From assembly GCA_964392325.1 (NCBI GenBank), contig CAYMPJ010000018.1:1-64000 (forward strand): 64,000 bases of DNA. The letters are read 5' to 3'. Of the stretch, positions 47,443-56,659 are shown in pieces. The stretch's first letter is position 1. Every line of letters begins with the position of its first letter. The notes under the pieces are model-generated. The model was given only the letters and a program-made list of their open reading frames with translations, searched no databases and had not been told where the DNA came from. The stretch is from CALLPQ01 sp964392325. GTDB taxonomy: Bacteria > Pseudomonadota > Alphaproteobacteria > Caulobacterales > Parvularculaceae. The position numbers were made by a program, and so were the translations under genes.

Positions 47443-47834
47443 AGAAAAATTGCCCCAAAAACCACTCAACTAGCAACAGGCTACCCCATCACAAAGCAAT
47501 CGCCAAGGGTGAGACGATATTTTATCACATGTAAGCCTCTGATTGATCGAAATTAAGCTTAAGCCCCCGCATAACGCCCCATATTGCACCGCAACACAAA
47601 CTAGGCTAGGTTTTCATCCGATAAAAGAATATGCCCCTAACGACGAGCTGTAAAAAACCGTGATCATTGGCCCCTTGCAGGGTACACTATGTCATGAAAT
47701 AAGATGGTTTGGATTTGGTGTTGGGAATAGTGTGAGTTTGTGATGAATAGCGCTTTTTTTCTTTTTGAGTTGGGCGTATTGCTCGTAAGAACGAAGAAAC
47801 ATTTTTGGCACTCCACAATTCAAGGGGTGTCGAT
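47443..47834. other. Divergent gap between the zinc-module gene and ispH
   Basis: About 390 bp between two divergent starts. An AT-rich stretch with T-runs near 47755-47768; no clear terminator, dyad or RNA gene. The ispH ribosome-binding site AAGGGG lies at the right end. Promoters for both genes must be here but are not assigned. Confidence 0.4.
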
Positions 47835-48830
47835 ATGAGTATTAAGGATAAATCATTGAAAGTTATTCTCGCACAACCTCGCGGCTTTTGCGCTGGCGTA
47901 GAGCGCGCTATTGATATAGTTGAACGAGCGCTCGCAAAATACGGTGCCCCGGTTTATGTCCGCCACGAAATCGTCCACAACAAGCATGTCGTGGAAACAC
48001 TACGCAATCGAGGCGCAATTTTTGTTGAAGAAGTTGATGAAATTCCTGAAGGCGCGGTTACTATATTCTCCGCACACGGCGTGTCTCGAAAAGTGGAAGA
48101 TGGTGCTCATTTCCGCGAACTTGACGTAATAGATGCAACTTGCCCGCTCGTAACAAAAGTACACAAAGAAGGCCGCCGCTATGCGGGTAAAGGCTATGAC
48201 ATTGTCCTTATCGGTCACTTGGGTCACCCAGAAGTAGAAGGCACACTTGGTCAAATCCCTGGCAAAGTCCATGTAATCAGCGAGCCTGAAGATGTGAAAG
48301 GGTTAGAAGTTTCTGACCCTGACCGGGTTTCATTCGTTACCCAGACAACCCTTTCCGTTAATGATACCAAAGATGTAATTGCTGCTCTTAAAGAGCGCTA
48401 TCCTAATATCATCGGTCCCGACACGAGAGATATTTGTTATGCAACACAGAACCGGCAAACCGCAGTTCTGGAAATGGTAAAAAAAGTTGATCTCCTTCTT
48501 GTGGTTGGCGCCAATAATAGCTCTAACTCAAATCGACTTCGTGAAATTGGCGAGAATCATGGTGTTCCCAGTTATTTGATTGAAGATGCTTCTATCTTCG
48601 AAGAAAAATGGCTAGAGGGTGTCGAGACAGTTGGCGTGACCGCCGGCGCATCAGCTCCTGAATCCCTAGTACAAGAAACAATTAAGCGCTTATCGGATTG
48701 CCGTGCACTAACAGTTGAGAAACTCGATGGGGTGGAAGAAAACGTGCACTTTAAGCTTCCAAAAGAACTCGCCGATGTTCCAAGGCCAGAGGCTGCCATG
48801 AAAGCCTGGACCCCCGAGGAGGTTTACTAG
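47835..48830 (+). CDS. ispH: 4-hydroxy-3-methylbut-2-enyl diphosphate reductase
   Basis: Last step of the MEP pathway: reduces HMBPP to IPP and DMAPP with a [4Fe-4S] cluster. The 331-residue protein has the three cluster cysteines in RGFCAGVERAI, DATCPLVTKVH and DICYATQNRQ, and the substrate-binding histidines and ASAPESLVQE. The ATG at 47835 is chosen over a TTG at 47805 because AAGGGG lies 8 nt upstream. It sits 95 bp before hpnH and is read with it, linking precursor supply with hopanoid synthesis. Confidence 0.95.
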   Translation: MSIKDKSLKVILAQPRGFCAGVERAIDIVERALAKYGAPVYVRHEIVHNKHVVETLRNRGAIFVEEVDEIPEGAVTIFSAHGVSRKVEDGAHFRELDVIDATCPLVTKVHKEGRRYAGKGYDIVLIGHLGHPEVEGTLGQIPGKVHVISEPEDVKGLEVSDPDRVSFVTQTTLSVNDTKDVIAALKERYPNIIGPDTRDICYATQNRQTAVLEMVKKVDLLLVVGANNSSNSNRLREIGENHGVPSYLIEDASIFEEKWLEGVETVGVTAGASAPESLVQETIKRLSDCRALTVEKLDGVEENVHFKLPKELADVPRPEAAMKAWTPEEVY

Positions 48831-48925
48831 ATTTCTCTGGCAAGAATACCGTTATACAATTGAACCAAAATTCGTAACAATAGATCAGTATAAAACTATC
48901 AAAATATCTTCAGGAGCTCGTCTCG

Positions 48926-50080
48926 ATGTCAGTAACCATTCACCAGCAAGTCCGCATCGGCGCATATCTCGTCAAACAAAAATTATTAGGGCGTAAGAAA
49001 TACCCATTGGTACTAATGCTAGAACCTTTATTTCGATGCAATTTGGCCTGTGCGGGTTGTGGCAAGATCGATTTTCCGGCCCCCATACTCAACCGCAGAT
49101 TATCGGCTAAGGAATGTTTGGAGGCTGTTGATGAGTGCGGCGCACCCTTTGTTGCGATACCCGGTGGAGAGCCATTGATCCATAAAGAAATTGGCGAGAT
49201 TGTAGCGGGCATTGTTAAGCGCAAAAAATTTGTATCTCTTTGCACAAATGCATTGCTACTTGAAAAAAAGTTGGACCTGTTTGAACCCTCTCCGTTCCTG
49301 CAGTTTTCAGTTCACCTCGATGGCTTGGAAAAACACCACGACAAAGCCGTTTGTCAGGATGGCGTCTTCAAGCAAGCCGTTGACGCGATTAAAGCTGCCA
49401 AAGCCAAGGGCTTTACCGTTAATGTAAATTGCACTGTTTTTGATGGCTATCCCGCTGAAGAACTTGCTGATTATATGGATTTTTGCACCAATGAGCTGGG
49501 TGTAGGTATTTCCATGTCACCGGGCTTTGCCTATGAACGCGCAGCCGATCAGACAAGCTTCTTAAACCGTCGCAAAACGAAATCTTTCTTCCGTGATCTC
49601 TTCAATATCGAAAAAGAGCGCGGTTCAAAATGGGCGCTGACGCATTCATCGCTCTATCTTGACTTCTTAGCCGGTAATCAGACTTACGAATGTACACCTT
49701 GGGGCAATCCAACGCGCAATGTTTTTGGTTGGCAAAAACCTTGTTACCTTCTAGGCGAAGGGTATGTGGATACATTCAAAGAGTTAATGGAAACAACGAA
49801 GTGGGATGATTACGGCACCGGGAATTACGAAAAATGCGGTGACTGTATGGCCCATTGTGGATATGAGCCAACGGCTGCTGATGAAGCCATTGGTAATCCC
49901 TTTAAAATGTTCAAGATCAAACGCTTTAATTTGAAAACCAAAGGCCCTATGGCTCAAGAACTCGATTTGGAAAAAGCACGTCCGGCAGTTGATGTACACG
50001 AACAGATTGTCGAGGAAGAGCTAGCCAAGATCGCGGCCGAGAAGCAAGACACCAAGCAACCCGCTCAGGTTGACGCTTAA
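48926..50080 (+). CDS. hpnH: Hopanoid biosynthesis radical SAM protein HpnH
   Basis: HpnH adds the adenosyl group to diploptene, forming adenosylhopane, the first step of C35 hopanoid side-chain formation. The 384-residue protein has CNLACAGCG (Cys38, Cys42, Cys45), the radical SAM cluster motif, plus further cysteine-bearing regions YECTPWGNPTRN and KCGDCMAHCGYEPTA near the C-terminus typical of HpnH. AGGAG precedes the ATG. Its last 60 bases overlap the end of hpnG on the other strand, tail to tail. Confidence 0.93.
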   Translation: MSVTIHQQVRIGAYLVKQKLLGRKKYPLVLMLEPLFRCNLACAGCGKIDFPAPILNRRLSAKECLEAVDECGAPFVAIPGGEPLIHKEIGEIVAGIVKRKKFVSLCTNALLLEKKLDLFEPSPFLQFSVHLDGLEKHHDKAVCQDGVFKQAVDAIKAAKAKGFTVNVNCTVFDGYPAEELADYMDFCTNELGVGISMSPGFAYERAADQTSFLNRRKTKSFFRDLFNIEKERGSKWALTHSSLYLDFLAGNQTYECTPWGNPTRNVFGWQKPCYLLGEGYVDTFKELMETTKWDDYGTGNYEKCGDCMAHCGYEPTAADEAIGNPFKMFKIKRFNLKTKGPMAQELDLEKARPAVDVHEQIVEEELAKIAAEKQDTKQPAQVDA

Positions 50081-50761
50081 CGTTTTTAACGCTTGCTTTG
50101 AATCATTACCAAGTTGAGCGAGCTCTGAAAACTGTAAAGGATCGCGCGCAGCATTTACCAATGTAGAAAAAACGCGCGTCCCCCCATCAGGTTTAACGGC
50201 ATTCAGCGCTGCAGTAGGTAAAGCTCGATCTGCAGGGTCTGCAATCGCTCGTACCGCTAAAAATGCAATCCCCGCTTGCGCAGCCGCTCTTGCCGCGCCG
50301 TGGCTTTCCATATCCACGCTTTTAGCGCCCGTTTCAGCATGGATTTTTTGCTTGTGCTCTGCGGACATAACCACTTCATCAGAGCCATAAATAATTGATG
50401 GGCTAATGCCTACAGCGCGATGGCTCTTTTTCAACATCTCAAGTCCGCGCGGCTCACACGCAAAACGCTCTCCACTTTTGGTAACAACCTCACTACCAAT
50501 AACCAGATCGCCGGGTTGATAAGCGGGCAATAAGCCTCCGGACACCCCGACACTGAGGATTAAATCAACAGCCCCGCGCTCAGCCCCAAATTGATCCTTA
50601 CCGGGCTGACAAAGCGCCCTCGCCAACAATTCCGCGCGCTGTGCATTTGCGCCAGAAATAACAACATCAACCCGTTCATCAGGGAAAGCCGCCCGTACAG
50701 CTTTCGCCTCAGACTTCAATCCACAAATAATCCCAATTTTGGACACTACTAGCTCGCTCAC
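50021..50761 (-). CDS. hpnG: Hopanoid-associated phosphorylase HpnG
   Basis: Releases adenine from adenosylhopane to give ribosylhopane, the step after HpnH. The 246-residue protein is a nucleoside phosphorylase-fold protein: GIICGLKSEAKAVRAAF, LSVGVSGGLLPAYQPGDLVIGS and AKSVDMESHGAARAAAQAGI, whose Met-Glu-Ser binds the ribose. The start is a GTG at 50761; a second GTG at 50746 is possible. Its stop lies inside hpnH, overlapping by 60 bp, so the two share the end of the gene. hpnE is 184 bp upstream on the same strand. Confidence 0.88.
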   Translation of the reverse strand: MSELVVSKIGIICGLKSEAKAVRAAFPDERVDVVISGANAQRAELLARALCQPGKDQFGAERGAVDLILSVGVSGGLLPAYQPGDLVIGSEVVTKSGERFACEPRGLEMLKKSHRAVGISPSIIYGSDEVVMSAEHKQKIHAETGAKSVDMESHGAARAAAQAGIAFLAVRAIADPADRALPTAALNAVKPDGGTRVFSTLVNAARDPLQFSELAQLGNDSKQALKTLSVNLSGLLGVLLLGRDLG

Positions 50762-50944
50762 TTTGAAGGAAAACCTCTCTTATTTAGTGATCATGCAAAT
50801 AAGGGACCGATCGCTCTTAATGGGTAACAAGTGGGCCGGCCAAATTTGAAGCAAAGCCCTACAACATTTACTGTACAGGGTCCATAAATTCACATTTTAT
50901 CGTTATTCCAACTTGCCTAAATGGTTTTGAATGGAGTTCAAAAC

Positions 50945-52243
50945 TTACTCTGCACCCACTAACCGGGCTGCTTTGTTGCCCGAGCGAATGGACCCTTCAA
51001 TAGTTGCCGGCACGCCCGTATCGGTGTGATCACCAGCTAGAAATAAATTTCTATAGGCGGTTTGTGCTTTCAGGCGCTTTGATGCGCCCTCGGGGGATTG
51101 ATCAAAGGTTGCACGTTTTTCCCTGATCACCCGCACTTTTTCGTAAACCATATCCCCAAGTTCAAGTGCAATACATGTTTCTCGCCATAACCGTGTAGCG
51201 ACCTCCTCATTGGGGACTTCATCCATTCCGATCGCATGGGAGGCAGACACGGTAAGGCTCACCAGGTCATCATGAATGACCGCCCATTGAGCATCACTAT
51301 TTAACATGCCAATAAAAAAACCCTGCCCTAATGCACCACGCGGCAATGATTTTGGCGCCAAAAAATGGACATTTAATATTGATGAATCGTCATTAGGCGG
51401 ATCAAGCTCTGGCATAACCTGTTTTAATCGCGATGGTGTTAGTGCGATAACAATTTTCGTTTCCTTATTGACCTCAATGGTTTCGTCAGAAAACTCCAGT
51501 GCCGAGATATGCTCCCCTTCTCGTTCCAGTCCACGCAATCGCTTACCAAATGTAATTTCTACTCCTTCGCGCAATAGGGTTTTAACTGCTGGATCAATAA
51601 AGGCTGGTCCTAATCCATTTTTGCCCGTCATTGGCGTACATGCTTGCCCACCCAGTGCAAAAGTTTCTTTCAGAACTGACCAAAGCAATTTTGCCTGACC
51701 GATTTGCGGCGTTGTGTTCAATACAGCCAGCGTTAAAGGTTCCCACAAACGTTGGAAAAGCAAATCATTGGCGGGCTTTTTTGATTCCGCCTCACCAATT
51801 CCCACCGCGCTAGCAACTGTCCCGTTTGTTCCAGCCATTGCAATTTTGAGCCCCGCAAAATAATCCCCCATTTTGGTGCCGGGTATGCGTGTTTTTTTAT
51901 CAAATACCCAAAACGGAATTGGCCCTTCATTAAAACGTAGCGTCCAGCGCTCACCGGTTTTAACATCAACAAATGGGTAGAGCGCATAAGGCGGGCTCAT
52001 CAATTCATCTTCCGCCCCTACCCGTTTTAGATAGTCCCGGGCATGTCGATTGGCGGACATAATGAAATGATTTCCATTATCAATCCTTCGATCCAAATAT
52101 TTATCATAAAAAGAGCGACACCGACCACCCGCATGACCCGCACCTTCAAACAAGCGAACCTTCATGCCCTTTTTCGAGCAGGCAAGTGCCGTAGCAAGCC
52201 CCGATAGACCGGCACCGATAATGATAACTTCATTGTTATTCAT
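50945..52243 (-). CDS. hpnE: Hydroxysqualene dehydroxylase HpnE
   Basis: Reduces hydroxysqualene to squalene, the last step of the HpnCDE route. The 432-residue FAD protein opens with EVIIIGAGLSGLATALACSK (Rossmann GxGxxG) and HAGGRCRSFYDKYLDRRIDN, the amine-oxidase-like flavin-binding start, and ends with LFLAGDHTDTGVPATIEGSIRSGNKAA, which holds the flavin-binding motif. AAGGGC lies upstream of the ATG. The hpnD stop is 12 bp upstream, so it is part of one unit with hpnC and hpnD. Confidence 0.92.
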   Translation of the reverse strand: MNNNEVIIIGAGLSGLATALACSKKGMKVRLFEGAGHAGGRCRSFYDKYLDRRIDNGNHFIMSANRHARDYLKRVGAEDELMSPPYALYPFVDVKTGERWTLRFNEGPIPFWVFDKKTRIPGTKMGDYFAGLKIAMAGTNGTVASAVGIGEAESKKPANDLLFQRLWEPLTLAVLNTTPQIGQAKLLWSVLKETFALGGQACTPMTGKNGLGPAFIDPAVKTLLREGVEITFGKRLRGLEREGEHISALEFSDETIEVNKETKIVIALTPSRLKQVMPELDPPNDDSSILNVHFLAPKSLPRGALGQGFFIGMLNSDAQWAVIHDDLVSLTVSASHAIGMDEVPNEEVATRLWRETCIALELGDMVYEKVRVIREKRATFDQSPEGASKRLKAQTAYRNLFLAGDHTDTGVPATIEGSIRSGNKAARLVGAE

Positions 52244-52255
52244 ATGGTCACGCCC

Positions 52256-53143
52256 TTATTTCTTCTTTAAGGGCGGCGCAATTGCGTAACGCGTCGAGAT
52301 TGCCAGTTTTTCCCATTTCGACATTGATAATGGCTGGCCGGTCTTGTCCCAACCGCGTGCTTTAAGCTTTTTATAATACCCTTCATACACACCCATCATC
52401 AATAAAGCCGGGCGCAAAACTTGCCAATCCAATAATGTCAAAGCTTCTCTGGCATCGCTAAATTTTTGTCCGATGCTCTCGGCAAGTTCTTCCGCAACTT
52501 TGGGCAATCCCGGACTGCCAAGAACTTCGCCCGGTATTTTGGGAACATTATATTTCTCTAAAAGCTCCGACGGGAGATAAAGCCTTCCAAGATCAGCATC
52601 TTCGCCGACGTCACGCAAAATATTAGTCAGTTGTAGCGCATCTCCCAAAGCCAATGAAAATTTATCCGCAGTGGCGTTTTGCGGAGCCCCAAAAACCGGC
52701 ATTGATAATTGCCCCACCGCGCCAGCAGCGCGCCTTGTATAGGCTAATAATTGTTCCATGCTTGGCGCAATTATTGGTCCGTGAGCATCCATCTCCATAC
52801 CCTCAATAACCAGTATAAATTCATCTTTAGGAAGATTAAAGTTTTTAACTGGATCCAACAAAGCCTGACCGGTAAGGGTTTCCGGCGTGCCTTGATATAG
52901 ACGGTCAATCTCCAAGCGCCATTCATCAAGGCTTCTTTGCCTTGCGGCAACATCAATACCATCATCATCGGCAATATCATCGACTTCGCGGCAAAATGCA
53001 TAAACTGCATACATACCCTCGCGTCTCTTTTTCGAGAGAATGCGCATACCGCTCGCAAAAGAAGTTTTTGACCGCTTTACAGTATCCATCGCATGCTGGC
53101 GGGCACGCGCCTGGAGATCTGTGTCGAGCGCAGTCTCACTCAT
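52256..53143 (-). CDS. hpnD: Presqualene diphosphate synthase HpnD
   Basis: Joins two FPP to presqualene diphosphate. The 295-residue protein is a class I prenyltransferase-like enzyme: YAVYAFCREVDDIADDDG is the first Asp-rich motif and NILRDVGEDADLGRLYLP the second, as in squalene/phytoene synthases. The ATG at 53143 overlaps the hpnC stop by ATGA. HpnD and HpnC are homologues; the assignment follows the second motif, which keeps the RDVGED form typical of HpnD. Confidence 0.9.
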   Translation of the reverse strand: MSETALDTDLQARARQHAMDTVKRSKTSFASGMRILSKKRREGMYAVYAFCREVDDIADDDGIDVAARQRSLDEWRLEIDRLYQGTPETLTGQALLDPVKNFNLPKDEFILVIEGMEMDAHGPIIAPSMEQLLAYTRRAAGAVGQLSMPVFGAPQNATADKFSLALGDALQLTNILRDVGEDADLGRLYLPSELLEKYNVPKIPGEVLGSPGLPKVAEELAESIGQKFSDAREALTLLDWQVLRPALLMMGVYEGYYKKLKARGWDKTGQPLSMSKWEKLAISTRYAIAPPLKKK

Positions 53144-54051
53144 GCTGCTCTCCCGGTTTTCTCATCGCTCTGGCGTTTTAAAGTCCCCGCTCGAAAGAAA
53201 CCGGCAATGGCGCCGCCGGTACCGGCCATTGCAAAATCAGATTTAGTTAAAGCAACACGCATCGCAAGCGGGTCCCCTTTACGAAGACGCTTTAATAGTC
53301 GGCTCGCGAGATTGACAATAACCTGAGACTCCATTGCCAAGTGACGGCTTTTCAATGCTGGCGCCAAAGCGCGCGCCTCTTCCATCATATCTTCACATCC
53401 GTCGAGCATTCTATCAATGACTCTTCGAAGTTCTGGCGTTAAAGCATCTGCCCTCACATCCTCAATCGATGAACCCTCCTCTTCCAGCCAGTCGGTCGGA
53501 ATATAACAGCGATCCATCTCGCGCAAATCATCTCCGCAATCTTGTAAATGATTCAATATTTGCAAGACCGTGGACAAGGCATCAGATTGGGCATAACCGG
53601 CAGGATCCTCACCGTGCAAATCGAGCAGGTAGCGCCCCACCGGATTGGCCGAATTTTCACAATATCCTATCAAACCCGTCCAGTCCCTATATCGCGACTG
53701 AGTGGAATCTTGTACAAAAGCAGTGATCAAATCTGCTCCATGCCTGACAGCAACATTGGTCTCCAACATGCTGGCGCGCAAATTCTCAGCCTTTTCATAG
53801 CCCCCGCTATTACTGACCGAACCACGCAATACAGCCTCGAATCCTCGCAGGCGGGCTATTTTCTCGTCACTGCTAAGATCAGGATTATCGGCAACATCAT
53901 CAATCGCCCGTGCAAAGGCATAATAGGTTGCAACATGCGGACGCAAATGTTTGGGAAGGAGGAACGAACCTACCGGGAAATTTTCATCCTTTGCCCCCTT
54001 ACCCGAAGGCGTTTCGGCGCTAAGGTCTATAGAAGTGTCTGCACTGGACAT
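53140..54051 (-). CDS. hpnC: Hydroxysqualene synthase HpnC
   Basis: Converts presqualene diphosphate to hydroxysqualene. The 303-residue protein has the HpnC-like ENFPVGSFLLPKHLRPHVATY start, first Asp motif YYAFARAIDDVADNPDL and second motif NHLQDCGDDLREMDRCYIP, in which the Asp-Asp pair is retained. It precedes hpnD (4-bp overlap), and C-D-E is the standard gene order. It is the first gene of the minus-strand hopanoid run. The lone weak point is the distance (13 nt) from GGAG to the ATG at 54051. Confidence 0.92.
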   Translation of the reverse strand: MSSADTSIDLSAETPSGKGAKDENFPVGSFLLPKHLRPHVATYYAFARAIDDVADNPDLSSDEKIARLRGFEAVLRGSVSNSGGYEKAENLRASMLETNVAVRHGADLITAFVQDSTQSRYRDWTGLIGYCENSANPVGRYLLDLHGEDPAGYAQSDALSTVLQILNHLQDCGDDLREMDRCYIPTDWLEEEGSSIEDVRADALTPELRRVIDRMLDGCEDMMEEARALAPALKSRHLAMESQVIVNLASRLLKRLRKGDPLAMRVALTKSDFAMAGTGGAIAGFFRAGTLKRQSDEKTGRAA

Positions 54052-54259
54052 GTCGCTTCACTCTCCAGATAGGTAACTGTTAATCCTCAGATTTGTTTAC
54101 CCTGTAAGCAAAGCAAACCCAAGAGGCAACTCCTGGCGTTTTTTATCAAAATACCAATTTACGGTAATTTATGACCCGTCCTGGAGCTGCGATCGAGCAC
54201 AAATTTTTTTTATTAATTATCCCAAAAGTCACCTCAAATTTATAAATTTGTTCCTGCAA

Positions 54260-54397
54260 ATGCTCACCCTCATTAGCCTATCCCTCCTGATCTGGATTGT
54301 TGTACTCTATGATGACGCTTTCTTCTGCAATTTACCATTGGCGAGGAAAAGGCGGCCAATGGAAGGGGCGAAACTATTCATAAGAACAATTAATTAA
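54260..54397 (+). CDS. Possible small membrane protein (weak)
   Basis: A 45-codon frame from an ATG at 54260 encodes LTLISLSLLIWIVVLY, a single hydrophobic helix, then a basic tail (LARKRRPMEG). It has no ribosome-binding site, and chance is a fair explanation. It lies in the 405-bp gap between hpnC and trmB (54052-54456), where nothing else is visible apart from T-rich runs. Confidence 0.2.
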   Translation: MLTLISLSLLIWIVVLYDDAFFCNLPLARKRRPMEGAKLFIRTIN

Positions 54398-54456
54398 ATA
54401 CAAATGCCCTTGCGATCAGACTCGATTTTTATCCCGGATTCCCCTATCCAAACCCA

Positions 54457-55206
54457 ATGCCAGACCCTATGCCAAACCATAACAATGACTCGTATATTCC
54501 CCGCCTGTATGGCCGCCGTCAGGATAAGGCCTTAAAGCCTCGCCAAGCACGACTTATGGAGACCTTACTGCCGCGCCTTTCAGTACCGGTAGAGCAAGAC
54601 ACCCCCATAGATTTAACGCAGCTTTTTCCGGGTAAACAGGAATTTTGGCTAGAAGTTGGTTTTGGTGGCGGTGAACATCTTGCATGGCAAGCCGCTCAAA
54701 ACCCGGAAATAGGCATGATCGGCGCAGAACCTTTTATTAATGGCGTTGCAAAACTTCTTTCTCAAATAGAGGATGAAAACCTCAAAAATATACATATCCA
54801 TCATGGAGATGTTCGTCCGCTTCTTGAGACCTTGCCTGATCAATGCCTGAATAAACTATTTGTACTTCACCCTGATCCATGGCCAAAATCGCGCCATCAC
54901 AAACGCCGTATGATCTCGCCATGGTTTTTTAAACAAGCTGCACGGCTGGTAAAACCATCGGGTATTTTGCGCGTAGCCTCAGACATTCCCGGCTATATTA
55001 GCTGGACCTTGATGCACGCACAAAACCAGCCCTGGTTTTCATGGAAGGGCGAAAAAATGAGCGATTGGACAAAAGCACGCCCGGATTGGCCACAGACCCG
55101 TTATGAAGCCAAAGCCATTCGCGAAGGGCGCACCCCAACCTATCTGGAATTTGATCGCACAAAATTAGCCTATACCGCAAATGACGAGCAGATGGCTAAT
55201 TTGTGA
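54457..55206 (+). CDS. trmB: tRNA (guanine-N7)-methyltransferase
   Basis: Methylates G46 in the variable loop of tRNAs with SAM. The 249-residue protein has EVGFGGGEHLAWQA (SAM motif I) and HPDPWPKSRHHKRRMI, the TrmB catalytic/tRNA motif, plus the C-terminal TRYEAKAIREGRTPTYLEF. Starts at the ATG at 54457 or 54469 (MPNHNNDS). It is a single-gene unit, followed by the CE15-like esterase after 148 bp. Confidence 0.94.
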   Translation: MPDPMPNHNNDSYIPRLYGRRQDKALKPRQARLMETLLPRLSVPVEQDTPIDLTQLFPGKQEFWLEVGFGGGEHLAWQAAQNPEIGMIGAEPFINGVAKLLSQIEDENLKNIHIHHGDVRPLLETLPDQCLNKLFVLHPDPWPKSRHHKRRMISPWFFKQAARLVKPSGILRVASDIPGYISWTLMHAQNQPWFSWKGEKMSDWTKARPDWPQTRYEAKAIREGRTPTYLEFDRTKLAYTANDEQMANL

Positions 55207-55354
55207 ATTTGAATGATTTGCTCACGAGGTTAGAAATCACGATATATATGCCAAAAGAAGCCGTATTCATTTTAGGAATGTGATTTTTGGCCGGGTTATA
55301 TATTCAAACCAAATGCAGGATCAAATCTCTTAAAAAACTTTGACGAGACCAAGT

Positions 55355-56644
55355 ATGAAACCCAAGTTCAACACAAAGTCTATATTTCAAATTGTAGCAA
55401 TTTTTCTATTTCCCTTATTTCTTTCAAGTTGTGTAAAGGCGACTTTGGCTTGGGCAGATTTAACCCCCAAAGGTGTCTCTGGTACCCCGCCAATATTAGC
55501 CGCAAATTTTCCGGGTGACGGGCAAAGTGTGTCAAATATTTCCGATTGGGAAAACCGTCGCAAAGCCGCAATACGCATCGCCATACAAGAATACATTTAT
55601 GGATATATGCCCGATAGTGCCTCTATTACTGTGCTATCTCGCAAAACCCTTGATAGTAATGCATTTGGAGGGAGAGCAACATTAGAAGAGATTACGCTCA
55701 CGGCAACGGCCACCTTTTGTACACAATCAAATGTTTCGCAGCCCATTATCATTGAACTGATTGTTCCCAAAAATGCTGCCGGGCCGGTTCCATTAATTTT
55801 GAAGCAAAGTTTTAGTCGGCGCTGGAGCGCGGTGCCTCACCCTGCGGTTACTGGTGCACCCGAAGATGGGGCTGGCTCTATTGCGGGAATATTCAAATTT
55901 GTTTTTGGCCGTTATATTGCCACGCCGCCTCTTTCAGATATTCTCGATCGTGGGTATGCCATTGCAATTGCCCATCCAGCCGAATTTATTCCTGACAATC
56001 CAAGCGCCGGTCTTAAGGCACTCGCTGATCTGTCAAAGGGACATAATGATGATGCCACCCGGTGGGGTACAATCGGCGCTTGGGGCTGGGCATATTCAAG
56101 AATGATTGACGCCGTCATTGATGACCCGCGCATCAAGAAAACCGGTTTCATTACCTATGGCCATTCACGCTATGGTAAAGCTTCACTGGTTGCAGCCGCT
56201 TTCGATGACCGGATTAGCGCGGTCATCTCGCATCAGTCCGGTACTGGCGGGGCTTCGCTTAGTCGACGCAAAAAAGGAGAATCTGTCACCGAGATAACAC
56301 AAACCTATCCCCATTGGTTTTCACAAAATTATGCCACCTTTGCAGGACGTGAAACCGAATTGCCCATTGACCAACACCATCTCCTCTCCTTACTCGCCCC
56401 TAGACCCGTTATGCTCGGTAATGCCCGCCGCGATGTCTGGTCAGATCCTAATGGCGCGTTAAAAGCTGCCATCGCTGCTGATCCGGTATGGAAGCTTTAT
56501 GGCCCCGATAAAGGCTTACGCCAGTCCAGGCTAAGACCATTTATGCCCGAAGCCGAGCTAGCCCTTTGGCTACGCCCCGGTACACACGGGGTTGTAAAAG
56601 AAGATTGGCCCGCATTTTTAGACTTTCTCGATGCGCATTTATGA
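55355..56644 (+). CDS. CE15-like (glucuronoyl esterase-type) lipoprotein
   Basis: A 429-residue alpha/beta hydrolase with lipobox LSSC (residues about 23-26; VAIFLFPLFLSSC). The nucleophile elbow GHSRYGKASLVAAA carries the catalytic Ser; HQSGTGGASLSRR and QTYPHWFSQNYATFAGRE are CE15-type features, and the end has THGVVKEDW with the catalytic His. CE15 enzymes cleave esters of glucuronic acid in plant or algal polysaccharides. The fungal/bacterial CE15 family matches well by motif, but substrate is inferred. The ATG at 55355 is preferred over an upstream TTG (55340). The next gene ttcA is 15 bp on, but there is no shared logic. Confidence 0.78.
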   Translation: MKPKFNTKSIFQIVAIFLFPLFLSSCVKATLAWADLTPKGVSGTPPILAANFPGDGQSVSNISDWENRRKAAIRIAIQEYIYGYMPDSASITVLSRKTLDSNAFGGRATLEEITLTATATFCTQSNVSQPIIIELIVPKNAAGPVPLILKQSFSRRWSAVPHPAVTGAPEDGAGSIAGIFKFVFGRYIATPPLSDILDRGYAIAIAHPAEFIPDNPSAGLKALADLSKGHNDDATRWGTIGAWGWAYSRMIDAVIDDPRIKKTGFITYGHSRYGKASLVAAAFDDRISAVISHQSGTGGASLSRRKKGESVTEITQTYPHWFSQNYATFAGRETELPIDQHHLLSLLAPRPVMLGNARRDVWSDPNGALKAAIAADPVWKLYGPDKGLRQSRLRPFMPEAELALWLRPGTHGVVKEDWPAFLDFLDAHL

Positions 56645-56659
56645 TTTACCCCTTCCCCT

